DNA from: Geobacter sp. UBA6169
GTDB lineage: Bacteria; Desulfobacterota; Desulfuromonadia; Geobacterales; Pseudopelobacteraceae
DNA: 25,951 nt
NCBI GenBank assembly: GCA_002422265.1
Contig: DIUB01000050.1
Span: 26,608-52,558, forward strand
Direction of reading: 5' to 3'
Shown here: positions 23,019 to 25,951 of the stretch, piece after piece
How positions within the stretch are numbered: position 1 is the first letter of the stretch
How the letters are laid out: every line of letters starts with the position of its first letter
The notes under the pieces: model-generated
Database searches by the model: none
The model's input: only the letters and a program-made list of their open reading frames with translations
Told to the model about the DNA's origin: nothing
Program-made: the position numbers and the translations under genes

Positions 23019-24617
23019 GTGCCTGAAGGAATAAAGCGGATTATAGAGCCATTTCTTGCGCTTTCGCCCGGTAAACGGCTGCTTGTCGGCGGTGTGGTGG
23101 CTGCCTGTATCACGGCCTTTGCCTTGCTGATCATGCTGGCGAACCGTACCGAATATCGGCCACTCTTCACTAACCTGAACAGTGAAGACGCCGGTGAGAT
23201 TGTCAAGAAACTGAAGGATGCCAAAACGCCCTACCAGATCAGTCCGGACGGAAAAGGGGTGATGGTACCGGCGGACCGGGTGCATGAACTGCGTCTGTCA
23301 CTGGCCTCGGAAGGCCTGCCCCAGGGGGGAGGGGTCGGTTTTGAGATCTTTGATCGCAAGAACTTCGGTATGACCGAGTTTGTGCAGAAGCTCAACTACC
23401 AGCGGGCTCTGCAGGGTGAGTTAGCTCGCACCATCTCGCAGATTAGCGGTGTCGAACAGGTGCGGGTGCATCTGGTCATTCCCGAAAAAACCCTGTTTAA
23501 AGAAGCTGAAAAACCTCCTACTGCTTCGGTGGTGTTGAAAATGAAGGGAGCCAAGGCTCTGCGCGATGGTGAAGTGCAGGGGGTGGTACACCTGGTGGCC
23601 TCATCTATTGAGGGAATGAACGCAGATAACGTGACGGTGCTTGACAGCCGAGGCAAGGTGTTGAGCAAAGGTGGAACCGGTATGGCCGATGCCGGTGTCA
23701 AGGCAACCACTGCCATGCAGGAGACGCAGCGTGCTTATGAACGCAGCATGGAAGAACGTTTGCAGACACTGCTTGACAAGGTGGTGGGCGGCGGTAAATC
23801 AGTGGCACGGGTAAGCGCCACGTTTGACTTTAAACAGGTTGAACGGGTTGAAGAACGTTTTGATCCGGACACCATTGCGGTGCGGAGCGAACAGTATAGT
23901 GATGAGAAGAGTGAAGGAGCTGCGGCCAACATGGGGGTGCCTGGCGTGCAGACAAACCTGGGGCGTAACGCGCCCGGCGCTGCAGCTGCCGGTGGCACCG
24001 GAAACAGCAAGAATGACAAGACCCTGAATTATGAGGTGAGTCGTTCAACCTCACGGACCATAGAACCGGTAGGCACCCTGGGACGGGTATCCGTCGCGAT
24101 TCTGGTGGACGGTAAGTACGAAGAAGCTGCACCTGCCGGCGATGCCAAGACGCCGGCAGCCCCGAAGTATGTGCCCCGTTCTGCAGACGAACTGCAGAAA
24201 ATCGAGGCATTGGTAAAAGGGGCGATCGGCTTCAATATCGAGCGTGGCGATCAGATCAGCATCCAGAATATCCCTTTCCAGGACATGAACGAAGGATCAG
24301 GCGCGATTGAAAGTGCGGTTTGGTGGATGAACCCCTTTTTCATGACCCTGTTCAAGAACCTGCTGATAGCAGGTGGCTTCCTGGCGTTGATGCTGTTTGT
24401 TGTCAGGCCGATGCTGAACACCCTGCGTGCGGCACGCCCCCCCAAGCCTGATATCCTTGAAACCATAGCTCCGGACATGCAGGAGAAGATGTCGGCCAGT
24501 GAGCGGGCGCAACTTGCCATGCAGATGGCAGAACAGCAGGATATGATTGAAAAGGCCAAAGCCAATCCTTACCAGGTCGCCCAGATCCTGCAAAACTGGA
24601 TTGCTGAAAAGAGTTGA
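23019..24617 (+). CDS. fliF: Flagellar MS-ring protein FliF
   Basis: Inner-membrane ring on which the basal body is built, 532 aa. The GTG start at 23019 has GAGG about 10 bases upstream. TM1 is residues 21-41 (LLVGGVVAACITAFALLIML). The periplasmic ring-building part includes FEIFDRKNFGMTEFVQKLNYQRA and VRVHLVIPEK. A disordered Gly/Ala-rich stretch lies near residues 305-335, as in other FliF proteins. TM2 is about 442-466, followed by a short cytoplasmic tail that binds FliG. All family regions are intact. Confidence 0.97.
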   Translation: MPEGIKRIIEPFLALSPGKRLLVGGVVAACITAFALLIMLANRTEYRPLFTNLNSEDAGEIVKKLKDAKTPYQISPDGKGVMVPADRVHELRLSLASEGLPQGGGVGFEIFDRKNFGMTEFVQKLNYQRALQGELARTISQISGVEQVRVHLVIPEKTLFKEAEKPPTASVVLKMKGAKALRDGEVQGVVHLVASSIEGMNADNVTVLDSRGKVLSKGGTGMADAGVKATTAMQETQRAYERSMEERLQTLLDKVVGGGKSVARVSATFDFKQVERVEERFDPDTIAVRSEQYSDEKSEGAAANMGVPGVQTNLGRNAPGAAAAGGTGNSKNDKTLNYEVSRSTSRTIEPVGTLGRVSVAILVDGKYEEAAPAGDAKTPAAPKYVPRSADELQKIEALVKGAIGFNIERGDQISIQNIPFQDMNEGSGAIESAVWWMNPFFMTLFKNLLIAGGFLALMLFVVRPMLNTLRAARPPKPDILETIAPDMQEKMSASERAQLAMQMAEQQDMIEKAKANPYQVAQILQNWIAEKS

Positions 24618-24635
24618 GCCTGAGGAGGCGCGACC

Positions 24636-25628
24636 ATGAACGGTTCTGACAAGGCCGCGATATTACTGCTGCACCTTGGTGCCGATGTGACGGCAAAGGT
24701 GTATGAACACCTTGAAGACGAGGAGATCAAGCGGATCTCCAAGAGCATGGCCAGTCTGGGACATGTTAATCGTCACACCATTAACGAAGTCGTGAACGAG
24801 TTTAACGAGGTGATATCACCGGAGTCAGGTATCTTTGCACAGGGTGAGGAGTTTGTCCGCAAGGTGCTTGAGAAGGCGCTGGGGCCTGCCAAGGCCCAGA
24901 TGCTGATGGAGGAGTTGCAGGCATCAAGCTATGGCGATCTGGTAGATATTCTTTCTGCCATGGACCCCAAAAGCATTGCCAACTTTTTGGCACAGGAACA
25001 CCCGCAGGCTATTGCCGTTATTTTGGCAAAACTGAAGTCAAAGCAGACCAGTGAGATAATCTCTGCCCTGCCGCAAGAGCTGCAGGCCGAGGTAGTGCTG
25101 CGGATTGCCGATGTCGAGCAGGTCTCCCCTGAGATCCTCAAGGAAATTGATGAGGTGATGAAACGGGAGATCAAGTCAATGGGAGGGGTGCAACGCTATA
25201 AGGTTGGCGGTGTCGAGAAGGTGGTCGATATGTTCAATCACTTTGACCGCAGTCGCGAGAAACAGATCCTTGAAAAGCTTGATGTGCTCAGCCCGCCCCT
25301 GGCTGAGGTGATCCGCAAACATCTGTTTACCTTTGAGGATGTCTTTGCCATGGATGACCGCTCAATTCAGGCCATTATGCGCGAGGTCTCAAACGATACC
25401 TTGACCCTGGCCATGAAGACCTCCACTGATGATGTCAAGAACAAGATTTTCAAGAATATTTCCAGCCGTGCCGCAGATATGATTAAGGAAGATCTCGAAG
25501 TGATGGGACCGGTGCGTCTGTCGGATGTTGAAAAGGCCCAGTCTGAAATCATCAAGATCGTCCGCAAGATGGAAGAAGAGGGAAAAATTGTGCTGAGCGG
25601 ACGGGGCAGCGAAGATGTCCTCGTCTAG
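24636..25628 (+). CDS. fliG: Flagellar motor switch protein FliG
   Basis: Rotor protein that carries torque and switches rotation direction, 330 aa, the normal length. The ATG at 24636 follows GAGGAGG. The N-terminal FliF-binding domain begins with KAAILLLHLGADVTAKV. The middle domain has the EHPQ motif (121-124). The C-terminal torque helix reads VFAMDDRSIQAIMREV, followed by RAADMIKEDLEVMGPVRLSDVE. It lies 18 bases after fliF and overlaps fliH by 15 bases. Confidence 0.97.
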   Translation: MNGSDKAAILLLHLGADVTAKVYEHLEDEEIKRISKSMASLGHVNRHTINEVVNEFNEVISPESGIFAQGEEFVRKVLEKALGPAKAQMLMEELQASSYGDLVDILSAMDPKSIANFLAQEHPQAIAVILAKLKSKQTSEIISALPQELQAEVVLRIADVEQVSPEILKEIDEVMKREIKSMGGVQRYKVGGVEKVVDMFNHFDRSREKQILEKLDVLSPPLAEVIRKHLFTFEDVFAMDDRSIQAIMREVSNDTLTLAMKTSTDDVKNKIFKNISSRAADMIKEDLEVMGPVRLSDVEKAQSEIIKIVRKMEEEGKIVLSGRGSEDVLV

Positions 25629-25951
25629 GGTCATCAAGGCCGGATCTGATGAGCTGCAGATCGGCGGGTTTGACTTTGACAGCGTACTGCGTGACGGAGC
25701 ATCGCCGGCACCAAGGCATCAGGACGCATCCGGCGATTTCAGGCCGATGCCGCTATTTGACCCATCTGAACTGAAAGACAAGATGCGATTTGCCCTGTCT
25801 CCGGCGACACTAGAGACGACAGCGCTTGAAGAAGCATCTCCCCCACAGCCGCCAGCCAACATGATTTCAGAAGAAGACCTGCAGCGATATCAGGAAGAAA
25901 GCTACCAGCGGGGATTGCAAGATGGTAAAAGCCTGGCTGAGCGTGGGCTTT
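25614..25951 (+). CDS. fliH: Flagellar assembly protein FliH, N-terminal part (runs off the right edge)
   Basis: The ATG at 25614 lies inside the end of fliG (15-base overlap), and the frame stays open to the window edge, 112 codons. The N-terminal half is low-complexity, with Pro and acidic residues, and is unspecific. From about residue 85 it reads ISEEDLQRYQEESYQRGLQDG and LAERG, the Gln/Glu-rich helix with small residues at regular spacing that begins the FliH/YscL coiled coil. FliH is the stator of the export ATPase FliI, which should follow outside the window. The call rests on this segment and on the position after fliG. Confidence 0.85.

Noticed and set aside
1..25951. tRNA or rRNA genes, CRISPR arrays, insertion sequences, prophage
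   Set aside because: None seen on either strand: no regularly spaced direct repeats with unique spacers, no transposase or integrase motifs, and no tRNA-like cloverleaf noticed. A covariance-model scan was not possible here.

Overview
The window most resembles a chromosomal segment of a Geobacter-like (Desulfuromonadales/Geobacterales) deltaproteobacterium. The reasons are moderately high G+C, a T-box leader in front of leuA, and the order MCP - cheY - cheX-type phosphatases - TPR protein - flgBC-fliEFGH. The order and the T-box match what I recall of Geobacter genomes. This is recognition from memory, not a database match.

Region 1 (1-4106, minus strand): the 5' part of leuA (2-isopropylmalate synthase) lies behind a complete leader with a sigma70 promoter, a leucine (CUC) T-box and an intrinsic terminator. 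Upstream is a minus-strand run: Phd/YefM-type antitoxin, ParE/RelE-type toxin, gamma-class carbonic anhydrase homologue and an unrecognised coiled-coil, proline-rich protein.

Region 2 (4251-11944, plus strand): dapF; an inverted, degenerate intergenic repeat element; a DUF3417-type alpha-glucan phosphorylase; a large FliK-like protein built from three copies of one module plus a hook-length-control C-terminus; a free-standing FlhB C-terminal-domain homologue; a phosphohexomutase preceded by a heptanucleotide tandem repeat; and a small predicted membrane protein.

Region 3 (11936-15500, minus strand): a compact four-gene operon, cheY - cheC - PAS/GGDEF diguanylate cyclase - cheA. Every junction overlaps (ATGA once, the same 8 bases ATGCATGA twice). 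No CheW, CheR, CheB or receptor is in the run. It is transcribed divergently from an MCP gene.

Region 4 (15782-25951, plus strand): an MCP whose start region looks frameshifted, cheY, a CheX-like phosphatase, a second CheC/CheX-like domain fused to a receiver domain that lacks its phospho-acceptor, a secreted AMIN-like/TPR protein, then a sigma54-type promoter and the flagellar basal-body genes flgB, flgC, fliE, fliF, fliG and the start of fliH.

Taken together, most of the right-hand two thirds concerns flagellar assembly and chemosensory signalling. The points most worth a second look are the chemosensory operon with an embedded diguanylate cyclase, the triplicated FliK-like protein with its FlhB-C partner, the phosphatase/pseudo-receiver fusion and the apparent N-terminal frameshift of the MCP.
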